Assembly (NCBI GenBank): GCA_036504875.1
Contig: DASXUK010000073.1
Coordinates: 57,493-121,492 of the forward strand
Length of the DNA: 64,000 bases
Origin: JACPFJ01 sp036504875
GTDB lineage: Bacteria; Desulfobacterota; Desulfuromonadia; Geobacterales; Pseudopelobacteraceae
Reading direction: 5' to 3'
In this document: positions 25,914-34,678 of the stretch, piece after piece
How positions within the stretch are numbered: the first letter of the stretch is position 1
Layout of the letters: each line of letters starts with the position of its first letter
The notes under the pieces: generated by a model
What the model was told of the DNA's origin: nothing
Database searches by the model: none
What the model saw: the letters and a program-made list of their open reading frames with translations, nothing else
Translations under genes and position numbers: made by a program

Positions 25914-28900
25914 CTATTTCAGCAGTATCTTATCGGACCGGCGGATGAATTCTATGGAAGGACGGTCGCGGTAGATGCCCAGGTCTGGATTTCCTGAACC
26001 AACACCCCGCAGAAAAACATAAATGGCGCCGCCGAAATGCGATTCATAGTGGTACCCCGGCAGGGAAACTCTCAAAAACCGATCCAGCGCCAGTGTGTAG
26101 AGATGGTGCTGGAGGATGTAAGCATGCTCTGCCATGGACTGTTGAAGCGCATTCTGATGATAGGCATGGTATTGATAACCCAGATGATTCGATTTCCAGT
26201 CGATAATGTAGTAACGGCCGGCGTGTTCGAAAATCATATCCATAAAACCGTGCAGCAAGCCGCGTGTTTCCTGTAACTGAAGCTTGCCAAGGATGTCTTC
26301 GAAATCGCCATGTACATCCGGACTAATCAACCCTGCAAATAGTTCCCTAAGGCTTACATTGCTTAAACGCTTCAAGGGCAGAAAAAATTCCATCTCGCAT
26401 TTCCAAGAACCGGGCTTTAAGCTGTTAAGCGAAAAACCGGGCTCAGCCGGGATCAGCTGGGCGTTCATCACGCTGGTCATCATCTGCTGGACAGCCGGCA
26501 CCCATTGCCGGTCATAACCGTTTCGCTGCAGACAGGGCTGAATAAGATGATCGATAGAAACAGCATTTGTATCGGCAAAATTGATTATTTCAAATAACTC
26601 GTGCAGACAGGTGCCGGCAGCGGCGCCGCGCGGAAAATCAAAGATCGAAAATCCCTCTGCCGCGCCACTCCGATCGCTGACCAGGCTGCCAGCGCTATCA
26701 GCATCATAATCGTGCGGTTGCAGATATCGCTCTTTGCCGCTTGCTATGGCGCTAAAGCTGGAAACCCTCCAGTCATTGGGAATTATCTTCTTGAAGGTCC
26801 GGTTCTCCAGGATGATCGTTGAATCCTGCTCGGGTCGATAAGCAGCAGGCTGCTCCTCCGAGGCGATCTCCGTGACCTGAATCGCAGGTACCTTCAGCTT
26901 CAAAGCGCTTAAATCATCTAATATATCGTTAAAACCGAATTCCTTGAACGGTTTTGACAATGCAGGGTGTAAAAAGCGGCGTAATGGAGAAGCTGCTGCC
27001 TGGCCGATGTTGCCCCACACCACATAGCAACGATACTCGGCTCTGGTCAGAGCGACATATAATAGCCGAATAGCCTCAGCATCCTGTTCCGCCCGGGTCT
27101 GTTCGAGGTGTTCGTCTAAATCTTGTGACCCGAGATCGAGTACCAGGTGGCCGTCTTTCTGATGGAAAAGGGCGCGATCAGGGGATTTGGCCGGAACATC
27201 CCAGGCAAAAGGGAGAAACGTGATCGGGTACTGGAGCCCTTTGCTGGTGTGTATCGTGACAATCCTGACTGCATCTGCATCGGTTTCCAGGCGGAGCAGG
27301 GCTGTCTCATCCTCCTGGCGTCGGTTAAGCCGTCTTTCCAGCCAGACGATACTCCCCTCAATCCCACTGCAATTTTCCAAGGCTGCCTGATGGATCAGCT
27401 CAACGCAGTGCATCAGATTTGTCAGTCTTCGCTCGCCATCCGGCAGACAAAGCAGCCTTGATCTGACTTTGCATTCCTCCAACAGATGGGTTGTCATGGC
27501 AACGACACCATGACTCTGATAAAGCTTGCTCAAATCAAAGAAACAGATCAACCAATCTTCCCAGCGGGTATCATCGCTAGCGATCATGTCAGCCAGGCTA
27601 TTGGCGTTAATTCCCAGCAGTCCCCCCAAAAGCGCCTCTTTTAACAGAGATTCATTGGAGGGCCAGGCCACTGCCTTTAAAATCCGCAGCAGGTCCAGTG
27701 CTTCAGCAGTTTCAAAGATGGTGCTGTTGCCATGTTGTACTGAAGGAATCTGGAGCGCCAGGAGCGCCTGTTGGATCTGCTCGGCCTGAGCATGCGTTTT
27801 AACCAGAACAGCCAGGTCAGCTGGGGTGAGTTTACGTTCCTGGCCAGCTTCCCGAATCAGGTGCTCTCCGGCTAAAAGATGGCTAATCTCGGCTGCCACG
27901 GCCGCTGCTATCGGTTGACGCACTGAACCACTGGCTGGCGGCTTGCCCTCTGGGTTGGGATAGACCATGAGCTGGAGCGGTTTTTGATCGGGTATGCCTT
28001 TGACCAGCAGCTGATCTTCAGCCGGGCGTTTGTGATCTACTTCCTGAAACTGGATGCCGTTGCTGAGAAAAGGGTCTGGGCAGTCGCCAAAAAGGGTGTT
28101 GACCGCCTCCACCAGTAAACGAACCGAACGCCGGTTGTTTTTAAGTGTCCAGCGCAGCCCTTGCTGGACTGTTTCGGCCGCTGCCAAATAGGCATAGATA
28201 TCAGCCCCGCGAAAGCTGTAGATGGCCTGTTTGGGGTCGCCAATCAAGAACAACGGATATGAGCTGTCATTTCCTCTCATCCGTCGGAAGATCTGCCACT
28301 GAAGTGTATCTGTATCCTGAAATTCATCAATCAGGGCTGCCTTAAAACGCTGCCGCAGATTGGCTGCCAATTTTATGCCGGATGGCCCGGAAAGCGCCTG
28401 TACCAGATCCAGCAGCAGATCGTCATAACAGCGCACGTTTTGACCGGCTTTACGGCGGGGAAGCTCGTCCTGCAACCAGGCATGGAATGCCGCCTGGCGG
28501 TGCATAATCTTCTGCTTAAAGGCCAAATCAGTATCATCACATTGCTTCAGAAGTTCTTGAACCAGGTCAAAAAAAGCATGTTTAGGAGGGGTACCGCCTT
28601 TGGTGGTTTTTTTCTCCAGGTTCAAGGTGGAAAAAAGGATTATTTTTTCACAGCCGGGTGAGGGCCGGTTGCTTAAAAACCAGTCCTCCATCAGATCCAC
28701 GGCGTTGTCGACCTGCAACGGCTTATAACTCTGTTGATTGAGACCCGGCTCTTTCAGGAGTGCCACGATCTCTTCCCGGCTTGATCTCCACAAAAGCAAG
28801 GCTTTCTGGAACAGATTGTCGCGTCGAGAGGTCAGTACATTGAAATCTGGATCGTCAGTGGCAGGTATGATCTGCAGGCTACGGTTCTGGAAATGCCCGG

Positions 28901-29459
28901 CAAAAGGTTTCAGCAAAGTCGAGGGGGTCTGCCTGGCAGAAACAAGTTGGCTTACAAAACTCTCCGAGTCAGCCAGGATTCCTGAGCGCCAGAAATCATC
29001 GGCAATATTTTGAATCAGAGCCGATTGATCGGTAATCATTTCGGTATCAAAAAGCGAGGCGCTTTCAAAGGCATTTTCGGTTAAGGCACGCTGACAAAAG
29101 CCGTGAATGGTAAAGATAGACGCATCGTCAAAGGAAAAGAGCGCCCTGGTCAGAATTTTCACTGCCTGACTGCGGTCAGGACTATTTTCGAGCAGCATTT
29201 CTTCCAGGTCGTCTTCCGGGGTATGATCGCCTGTAAACAGCTTCAGGCTGCTAATGATCCGTCTGCGGATGCGGTCCTTTAATTCGGCTGTGGCGGCCCG
29301 GGTATAGGTCACCACCAGGATATCCTCGGGGGAAAGATTTTTTTCCAGCAAAAGCCGAATGTACAGAGCCGCAATGGTCCAGGTCTTACCGGTGCCGGCG
29401 CTAGCCTCGATCAGATTCAGGGCCTCAACGCGGATATCTTTCAGTGATAGCTCTTTCAT
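25914..29459 (-). CDS. recB: RecB: exodeoxyribonuclease V beta subunit
   Basis: An 1181-residue RecB, the family's normal size. Walker A is 'EASAGTGKTWTIA' near residues 18-30, the UvrD-type helicase motifs follow ('DEFQDTDTLQWQIFRRM', 'GDPKQAIYSFRGADIYAYL', 'IHTSKGLQYPITFLPF'), and the C-terminal nuclease domain has 'GFMDMIF', 'DWKSNHLG' and 'YILQHHLYTLALDRF', i.e. the Asp-Asp-Lys site is intact. It forms the DNA-break resection complex with RecC. Its ATG overlaps the recC stop by 4 bases. recD, normally next, is absent. Confidence 0.96.
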   Translation of the reverse strand: MKELSLKDIRVEALNLIEASAGTGKTWTIAALYIRLLLEKNLSPEDILVVTYTRAATAELKDRIRRRIISSLKLFTGDHTPEDDLEEMLLENSPDRSQAVKILTRALFSFDDASIFTIHGFCQRALTENAFESASLFDTEMITDQSALIQNIADDFWRSGILADSESFVSQLVSARQTPSTLLKPFAGHFQNRSLQIIPATDDPDFNVLTSRRDNLFQKALLLWRSSREEIVALLKEPGLNQQSYKPLQVDNAVDLMEDWFLSNRPSPGCEKIILFSTLNLEKKTTKGGTPPKHAFFDLVQELLKQCDDTDLAFKQKIMHRQAAFHAWLQDELPRRKAGQNVRCYDDLLLDLVQALSGPSGIKLAANLRQRFKAALIDEFQDTDTLQWQIFRRMRGNDSSYPLFLIGDPKQAIYSFRGADIYAYLAAAETVQQGLRWTLKNNRRSVRLLVEAVNTLFGDCPDPFLSNGIQFQEVDHKRPAEDQLLVKGIPDQKPLQLMVYPNPEGKPPASGSVRQPIAAAVAAEISHLLAGEHLIREAGQERKLTPADLAVLVKTHAQAEQIQQALLALQIPSVQHGNSTIFETAEALDLLRILKAVAWPSNESLLKEALLGGLLGINANSLADMIASDDTRWEDWLICFFDLSKLYQSHGVVAMTTHLLEECKVRSRLLCLPDGERRLTNLMHCVELIHQAALENCSGIEGSIVWLERRLNRRQEDETALLRLETDADAVRIVTIHTSKGLQYPITFLPFAWDVPAKSPDRALFHQKDGHLVLDLGSQDLDEHLEQTRAEQDAEAIRLLYVALTRAEYRCYVVWGNIGQAAASPLRRFLHPALSKPFKEFGFNDILDDLSALKLKVPAIQVTEIASEEQPAAYRPEQDSTIILENRTFKKIIPNDWRVSSFSAIASGKERYLQPHDYDADSAGSLVSDRSGAAEGFSIFDFPRGAAAGTCLHELFEIINFADTNAVSIDHLIQPCLQRNGYDRQWVPAVQQMMTSVMNAQLIPAEPGFSLNSLKPGSWKCEMEFFLPLKRLSNVSLRELFAGLISPDVHGDFEDILGKLQLQETRGLLHGFMDMIFEHAGRYYIIDWKSNHLGYQYHAYHQNALQQSMAEHAYILQHHLYTLALDRFLRVSLPGYHYESHFGGAIYVFLRGVGSGNPDLGIYRDRPSIEFIRRSDKILLK

Positions 29460-32400
29460 GGCGCCAAACTCTGCAGGACTTTTAAAAGCGGACCATAAAT
29501 ACGTTCTGCCAACAGCTGAAAATGCTCGTCCAGAGGATTCTGCCTTTCAAAGCACAGCAGATAGGCCGGGTTCGCTGATTCTGGCGGAATGATGTCCAGT
29601 CCATTGCCGTACCAGCGTCTTTGCGCCTCAGACAGCCCCTTTTTCAGATATAGCCAGGAACTTTCCGGGAAAAAATGGAGCGGAGTGCAAAGGCCCTCTC
29701 GGTAGCATTTCAGCAGGTCCAGAAGAATGGCGGCGGAATCTACCACCGGCGGAAGGGGCAGTTCGGCATCACGACTTATCAGCAGGGAAGCGCGAGGAAA
29801 ACCGTTTGGTGCAGCACAGTTCAGCACCAGGTGCTCAATCCAGGTCAAAAGACGGTCCTGGCCCTTCATATTCGCTAGGCGGAAGCGCATCAACCTGTCG
29901 CTGCGGATATCGGAAAGTATCCCGGTTAATCTGAAATCACCCACTTCTATGGTTAATGGCAACGGATCCAGCGGTTCGGACAGTCGGGGCGTTACACGTT
30001 TGGCAAAGGCATTGGCCTCGGCCAGGGCTATTTCGAAGGCGGCCTGACCGGCAGTCAAGGGGGGCAGTTTTGAGGCCGCCCGGGCAGCAGCCAGGAGCCC
30101 TGTGGTTTCCTTACCCGCCAGGATATGTTCCAGCAACTGCTGTTTCAATGCATAACCCAATCTTGAATCCAAGGCAAAAAACTCGCGTTCCTCGGCTTCG
30201 ATATCGGGTCGATCCGGGCGGACACCCAGCCGCCGGGAGAGGAACCAGGCAGCCGGATTGGTAAAAAAACGCAGTAGTTGACTCAGCTCAACCTCTTGCC
30301 AGCCTGTCTCGGGTTCGGCCAGCGGATCAGTAATAAAAGGCAGTGATTGGCACCCGACACTGTAGCGGGTTCTTAACGAGTCGCAGATTCCGTGGGAGTA
30401 ACTGAACAGTTCGTTATCTGGGTCGGTTGTAAAGTACGCACGACTGAAGGATTGCAGAGGGTGTCGGATGATATCGGGTGTTTTGCCTTTCCAGTTCGTG
30501 AACCCGGCCTGGATGTAATCAAGCAGTTCGCTGACCACCACTGAAGGGGGGATCATGCTGTTATCGCGGTTGCTCTGGCCGGTATAGCTGATGAACAGTC
30601 GCTCACCGGCCGACAGCAGTGCCTCCAGAAAAAGATAGCGATCCTCATCCCTGAGCGATCGATCGCCGCGGCGCCTTTTGCCGGACATGAGACTGAACCC
30701 GGGCAGTCGGGAAGTGCGGGGGAAAACTCCGTCATTCATGCCGGTCAGGCAGATAACTCGAAAAGGTATGCTGCGCATCGGCAACATGGCGCAAAAGGTA
30801 ACGCGCCCACCAAGGAATCCATAGGATCCGCTGCTATCCTCCAGGAGTGGGATTAGCTGGTCACGCAGCGCTTCTAAGTCAACTGGCCGCTTGTACCCTG
30901 ACAAATTCTGCGTATCGCGCAGCTTTTGGAGAGCCTCAAAAATAGCTTTGAGATCATTGGCTTGATCGCCGGCCATCAGATTATCGATTGCATTCGTCAG
31001 GCTATCGGCCCAAGCCGCAAGGGTGCGGGGGCCTGCCAGTTGTGAAGCAACAGCAACCGCGTTCTGTAAAAATTCGGTAAGCTTGCCTAAAGTCAGCGCC
31101 GATCGGCCTTCGATGTTGTCGCAGGGGAGGATATTGCTGAAAAGGCGTTCATCTTCAGGTGGCAGAGCCACCCCCAGAAGCATCCTCTCTATGGCTGACT
31201 GCCAGCTGTTTTCAGCATAGGATGGGAATCCCAGGGCTGCCCGGTGATGGGCATCTACACCCCAGCGTACCCCGGTCAAACGCAGCCATTGCCGAATTAT
31301 CTCAATTTCATCGGTTGAGAATGAAAACCGGGCCATGACAGCCGGTGACTCCAATATCTCCAGAATTTGATTGATCCCGAATCGGCTGGAGAGAAGGTCA
31401 AGAATGCGCAGGAACGTCTCGATAGCCGGGTTTTCGCGGCGCTGGCTGCGATCGGCAATCGTGAACGGGATCTGCGGGCGGTCATTGGAATTGGCGGCAA
31501 ACACGGCCGTGATATAAGGGGCGTAGGCTTCCAGGTCCGGCGACATCACGATAATCTGGCGAGGTTCAAGGTCAGGCAGATCTTCAAACATCTGCAGCAG
31601 GTTGTCGTAAAGAACCTCCATCTCCCTGAGTGCGCTATGACAGGAATGGATCTGGATGGAATGATCTTCTTGAGCTAAAATGTTCTTTACTGGTTCAATA
31701 CCAGGTCGAGAAGCGCTTCGGTCATGCAGATGAAGAATATCCGACTGTATTAGACCAAGCAGGCTGTCGGATTGTAAAGGCTGAACCTGTTGAAGCTCAT
31801 CCATATTCTCGATGACAGCGTCATAATCAAGGAGCAAGTTGAAGAACTCCTGACCAAGGGTGCCGAGTGATGATAGCAAAGGATTGCCTGTTTCATAGTA
31901 TTCCTCTGCCTCGCAGGGCAGGTGCCTGAATAGTGGTAAGGAGTTCAGCTTTTTGGTGGAGATTATGTCGCCCCAGAAATCGCCACAAGGATTGAGCTGA
32001 TAAATGTTAACCCGGCAGACCCGTGCCAGTATGTTCAAGGCCTCGAGGTGAAAAGGGGGCAAGTAGGAAATTCCGAACAGGTTGAGGCTTTCCGGCAGAC
32101 CCGGCATCACATTCGGCTTATTGATCCTGTCCCGGAAGTTTTTAAGCTGGCCGGCCCGGTGCAGACCCGGGTGATCCCCGGAAACAGCCCGCCACAGTTC
32201 CGGTTGCCATCCTACCCCCTGGTTCTTGTCCCATTCCAGAATCAGCTCCGGACGGAAAAGGGTATATTGGTCGAAGGTGTCGGCGATTAAACGAGAAAGC
32301 TGCAACAGTTTGCGGTCGTCGATTTTATCTGAAAAGTAATGCCGGATTGGCTCGAAATCAGGACGCTGAATAAGGTTCGGCAGGAGTCCCATTATCCGCC

Positions 32401-32674
32401 AGGTCATGATCTCTGGAACAAAGGGGGAGGGGCGGGGCGTGCCGGGGATGACCTGGTTGAAGAGGTCATCAAGAACTGTATTGGGAAACTTGTAGTCGAT
32501 ATTGGCACAAACGCCATTTAACAGAGCCAGCTCCATGCTGATCCACCTGGCCATGCCGCTACTCTGGACGACTACGGTTTGCGAGGTGAGCGGCCCGGCC
32601 GGTCGGATCTGTTGGCTGAATCGGTTTAACAGCGTTTTAAGGGAACTGCTTGTAAAGACTTTCAGGAAGCTCAT
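29456..32674 (-). CDS. recC: RecC: exodeoxyribonuclease V gamma subunit
   Basis: I use the ATG at 32674 (MSFLKVFTSSSLKTLL), the usual RecC N-terminus, giving 1072 residues; 31 codons further upstream look unrelated and lie in the divergent yicC promoter region. The protein contains the catalytically dead helicase fold ('QTVVVQSSGMARWISMELA', 'LLTWIEHLVLNCAAPNG' and other RecC blocks). RecC recognises Chi and splits the DNA for RecB. It overlaps recB by 4 bases, so the two are translationally coupled. The ribosome site is weak. Confidence 0.94.
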   Translation of the reverse strand: MSFLKVFTSSSLKTLLNRFSQQIRPAGPLTSQTVVVQSSGMARWISMELALLNGVCANIDYKFPNTVLDDLFNQVIPGTPRPSPFVPEIMTWRIMGLLPNLIQRPDFEPIRHYFSDKIDDRKLLQLSRLIADTFDQYTLFRPELILEWDKNQGVGWQPELWRAVSGDHPGLHRAGQLKNFRDRINKPNVMPGLPESLNLFGISYLPPFHLEALNILARVCRVNIYQLNPCGDFWGDIISTKKLNSLPLFRHLPCEAEEYYETGNPLLSSLGTLGQEFFNLLLDYDAVIENMDELQQVQPLQSDSLLGLIQSDILHLHDRSASRPGIEPVKNILAQEDHSIQIHSCHSALREMEVLYDNLLQMFEDLPDLEPRQIIVMSPDLEAYAPYITAVFAANSNDRPQIPFTIADRSQRRENPAIETFLRILDLLSSRFGINQILEILESPAVMARFSFSTDEIEIIRQWLRLTGVRWGVDAHHRAALGFPSYAENSWQSAIERMLLGVALPPEDERLFSNILPCDNIEGRSALTLGKLTEFLQNAVAVASQLAGPRTLAAWADSLTNAIDNLMAGDQANDLKAIFEALQKLRDTQNLSGYKRPVDLEALRDQLIPLLEDSSGSYGFLGGRVTFCAMLPMRSIPFRVICLTGMNDGVFPRTSRLPGFSLMSGKRRRGDRSLRDEDRYLFLEALLSAGERLFISYTGQSNRDNSMIPPSVVVSELLDYIQAGFTNWKGKTPDIIRHPLQSFSRAYFTTDPDNELFSYSHGICDSLRTRYSVGCQSLPFITDPLAEPETGWQEVELSQLLRFFTNPAAWFLSRRLGVRPDRPDIEAEEREFFALDSRLGYALKQQLLEHILAGKETTGLLAAARAASKLPPLTAGQAAFEIALAEANAFAKRVTPRLSEPLDPLPLTIEVGDFRLTGILSDIRSDRLMRFRLANMKGQDRLLTWIEHLVLNCAAPNGFPRASLLISRDAELPLPPVVDSAAILLDLLKCYREGLCTPLHFFPESSWLYLKKGLSEAQRRWYGNGLDIIPPESANPAYLLCFERQNPLDEHFQLLAERIYGPLLKVLQSLAP

Positions 32675-32771
32675 GAGTGGTAGACTATACCTGAATTGGC
32701 TGGACAAACAAGCCTGAAGTAGGCTATCTGATGTTAACGGTGACACTATCTGACATAACGGGAGCAAGAAT

Positions 32772-33650
32772 ATGTTGAAGAGTATGACGGGTTATGGGAA
32801 GGGTGAGGCGGCCTCGGATCGCGGATGTTTTACTGTTGAGATTCGGGCCGTGAATCATCGTTATGGAGAGCTATCGGTCCGGATGCCGCGTTCTTTTCTC
32901 TCACTGGAACAGATGGTCAAAAAAATGGTTGGCACTGTCTTGAAAAGAGGAAAAATCGATATTTTTGTACAGTGGGAAGAGGTTAACGGTATCGACTTAT
33001 TACCACAGGCAGACGAGGCCATGGCGATTGGATATGCATCGTTGTTCAAGATTCTATCCAGCAAGCTGGGAATTTCTGCTGACGTGCCATTATCATTAAT
33101 CATTTCGCAGAAGGGGGTTCTGCGGGATCGCAGATCAACCATAGACGAAGATGAATACCAATCCCAGCTCTTGACGGCTATTCAAGCCGCAGTCGTCGCC
33201 ATTGACAATATGCGTAAGCGGGAAGGCGAGGCGCTGACCAATGATCTTCTGGCCAGGCGCAAACAGGTGGCTGAATGGGCGGCGCAGATCGGACTGAAGG
33301 CACCGTTGGTGGTGACTGAATTCAGGCAGAAGTTGAAGACGCGCCTGGAACAGCTACTGGAGGGAGTTGAAGTGGATAACGTCAGGCTGGTGCAGGAAGT
33401 GGCTCTGATGGCCGACCGCAGTGATGTTACTGAGGAGCTGGTACGTCTGGCGAGCCATTTCACCCAGTTCGATGAAGCACTTCAGATCGCTGAGCCGGTT
33501 GGGCGCAAGCTTGATTTTCTTATGCAGGAGATGAATCGCGAGGTGAACACCATTGGTTCGAAATCAAGCGATGCAGAAATAACCACCCTGGTAATCCAGA
33601 TCAAGGCCGAGATGGAGAAAATGCGCGAACAGGTTCAAAATGTGGAATGA
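32772..33650 (+). CDS. yicC: YicC-family endoribonuclease
   Basis: A 292-residue YicC protein, with both family domains: 'MLKSMTGYGKGEAASDRGCFTVEIRAVNHRYGELSVRMPR' at the N-terminus and 'EPVGRKLDFLMQEMNREVNTIGSKSSDAEITTLVIQIKAEMEKMREQVQNVE' at the C-terminus. E. coli YicC is an RNase involved in small-RNA turnover. It is divergent from recC, 97 bases away. In many genomes yicC is followed by gmk-rpoZ, which is not the case here. Confidence 0.94.
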   Translation: MLKSMTGYGKGEAASDRGCFTVEIRAVNHRYGELSVRMPRSFLSLEQMVKKMVGTVLKRGKIDIFVQWEEVNGIDLLPQADEAMAIGYASLFKILSSKLGISADVPLSLIISQKGVLRDRRSTIDEDEYQSQLLTAIQAAVVAIDNMRKREGEALTNDLLARRKQVAEWAAQIGLKAPLVVTEFRQKLKTRLEQLLEGVEVDNVRLVQEVALMADRSDVTEELVRLASHFTQFDEALQIAEPVGRKLDFLMQEMNREVNTIGSKSSDAEITTLVIQIKAEMEKMREQVQNVE

Positions 33651-33778
33651 ATCAATCCTGCATCGAAATGTTGCCCCTTCTGTTTTCCGGCAGATCAATT
33701 GAGGAATACCAACTGGCGGTAATTTGAATCAGTGATATGCTGGTCTTAGTCCAACGCCACACTACGGGGGCTGAGACA

Positions 33779-34249
33779 ATGAGTAAATTTATCTGCCTGG
33801 TTTTGTTGCACTGTTTTTTCTTAATGGGAAGCTCATTCCCGGTTCAAGCAGAAGATGGTTTTAATCCTGTGCATGTGGCATTTTTCGAGCTTTCCCGGCT
33901 CAGGTTATTATGCCTGTTGGATGGTACCTATAAAGAGTATGGCGAGGTATTAACACAGGCACAGGAACAGTTTTATCTTGTACAGGAGGCATCTTCAGGT
34001 GTCGAGCATTTGAGAATGGCCCTGTCATATTACGAACAGGCTTTGCTGATTTGGCAAAAGCATCCTTCTGTTGAGCCCCCTGTTGAAAGTCTGAGAGTTG
34101 ACGAATCAAACCAAATTAAATCAAATTGCACTGAAGTAGAGTTTTCGCGCGCTGCGGAGGAGGATGTCTTCCTGGTTAATACTGCAATCGCTTGCCTGTG
34201 GAATAAGGCTGCTGAAGAACTGGACGAGGTACCTGCTTTCATACATTAG
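33779..34249 (+). CDS. Small secreted protein of unknown function
   Basis: A 156-residue protein from ATG 33779 with a signal peptide (MSKFICLVLLHCFFLMGSSFPVQAEDG, cleavage after QAE near residue 24); a more distal in-frame ATG at 33737 would precede it with a basic stretch. The mature part is helical, 'VAFFELSRLRLLCLLDGTYKEYGEVLTQAQEQFYLV' and 'ASSGVEHLRMALSYYEQALLIW' being repeat-like, and contains Cys. I recognise no family. It is followed 24 bases later by the zinc-ribbon gene, so a periplasmic helper role in a small operon is possible. Confidence 0.6.
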   Translation: MSKFICLVLLHCFFLMGSSFPVQAEDGFNPVHVAFFELSRLRLLCLLDGTYKEYGEVLTQAQEQFYLVQEASSGVEHLRMALSYYEQALLIWQKHPSVEPPVESLRVDESNQIKSNCTEVEFSRAAEEDVFLVNTAIACLWNKAAEELDEVPAFIH

Positions 34250-34273
34250 TATTATTAATATAAGGAGATTCTT

Positions 34274-34438
34274 ATGCCTAATTATGAATACCGCTGCGAA
34301 AATTGTTCAACCAACTTTTCAATTATGATGAGCATGAACGAGCATGAGAAGGGTGGCTTGACTTGTCCGGCTTGTAAACAGAACAGAATTATTCAGCAGT
34401 ATTCCACATTTTTTGCAAAAACCAGTAAGAAAAGCTGA
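34274..34438 (+). CDS. FmdB-like zinc-ribbon protein
   Basis: A 54-residue protein beginning 'MPNYEYRCENC' and containing a second CxxC ('GLTCPACKQN'), the FmdB-family zinc ribbon. AAGGAG stands 6 bases before the ATG at 34274. Such proteins bind Zn through four Cys and are often found next to regulatory or amidase genes; the function is unsettled. Confidence 0.8.
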   Translation: MPNYEYRCENCSTNFSIMMSMNEHEKGGLTCPACKQNRIIQQYSTFFAKTSKKS

Positions 34439-34514
34439 TTCGAGTACCGCCAGAAAAGGATTGTAATGCCGGATAATACGATTTATGATAATTGAAAATT
34501 TACTTTGACCTTCT

Positions 34515-34592
34515 GATAAGCGATAAGACTAAACCGTTAGCGATGACGGGGCGGATAGCTTAGGGTCTCTCTGAGACAGCCGGGTGCCGAAA
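34515..34592 (+). ncRNA. Divergent GEMM-like (cyclic-dinucleotide type) riboswitch candidate
   Basis: Between 34515 and 34592 the leader has the order of a GEMM-I aptamer: TAAACC (34529-34534), a hairpin CCGTT/GACGG (34533-34548), GGCGGATAGC where GEMM has GACGCAAAGC, a second hairpin GGGTCTC-TCT-GAGACAGCC (34563-34581), and the end CAGCCGGGTGCCGA, like the 3' part of known c-di-GMP-I RNAs in Geobacter. The 5' signature CACAGGGCAAACC is poorly kept. It is directly followed by an overlapping terminator and by the coiled-coil gene at 34679. Ligand identity (c-di-GMP or cGAMP) or function is inference. Confidence 0.55.
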
Positions 34593-34623
34593 TATCAGTT
34601 TTCGGCACTCGTTTGTTTTTTTT
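34584..34623 (+). terminator. Leader terminator overlapping the GEMM-like aptamer's 3' end
   Basis: GTGCCGAAA (34584-34592) pairs with TTTCGGCAC (34600-34608) around a 7-base loop, and a T-rich tract follows (34611-34623). The upstream strand of the hairpin is the last part of the putative aptamer, so folding of one would prevent the other, the layout of a transcriptional riboswitch for the gene at 34679. Confidence 0.85.
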
Positions 34624-34678
34624 GTGCTGAAAGGTCGCTGCCGATCCGGGTTTCCCGGCCCGGCAAGGGGGGCTCAAG

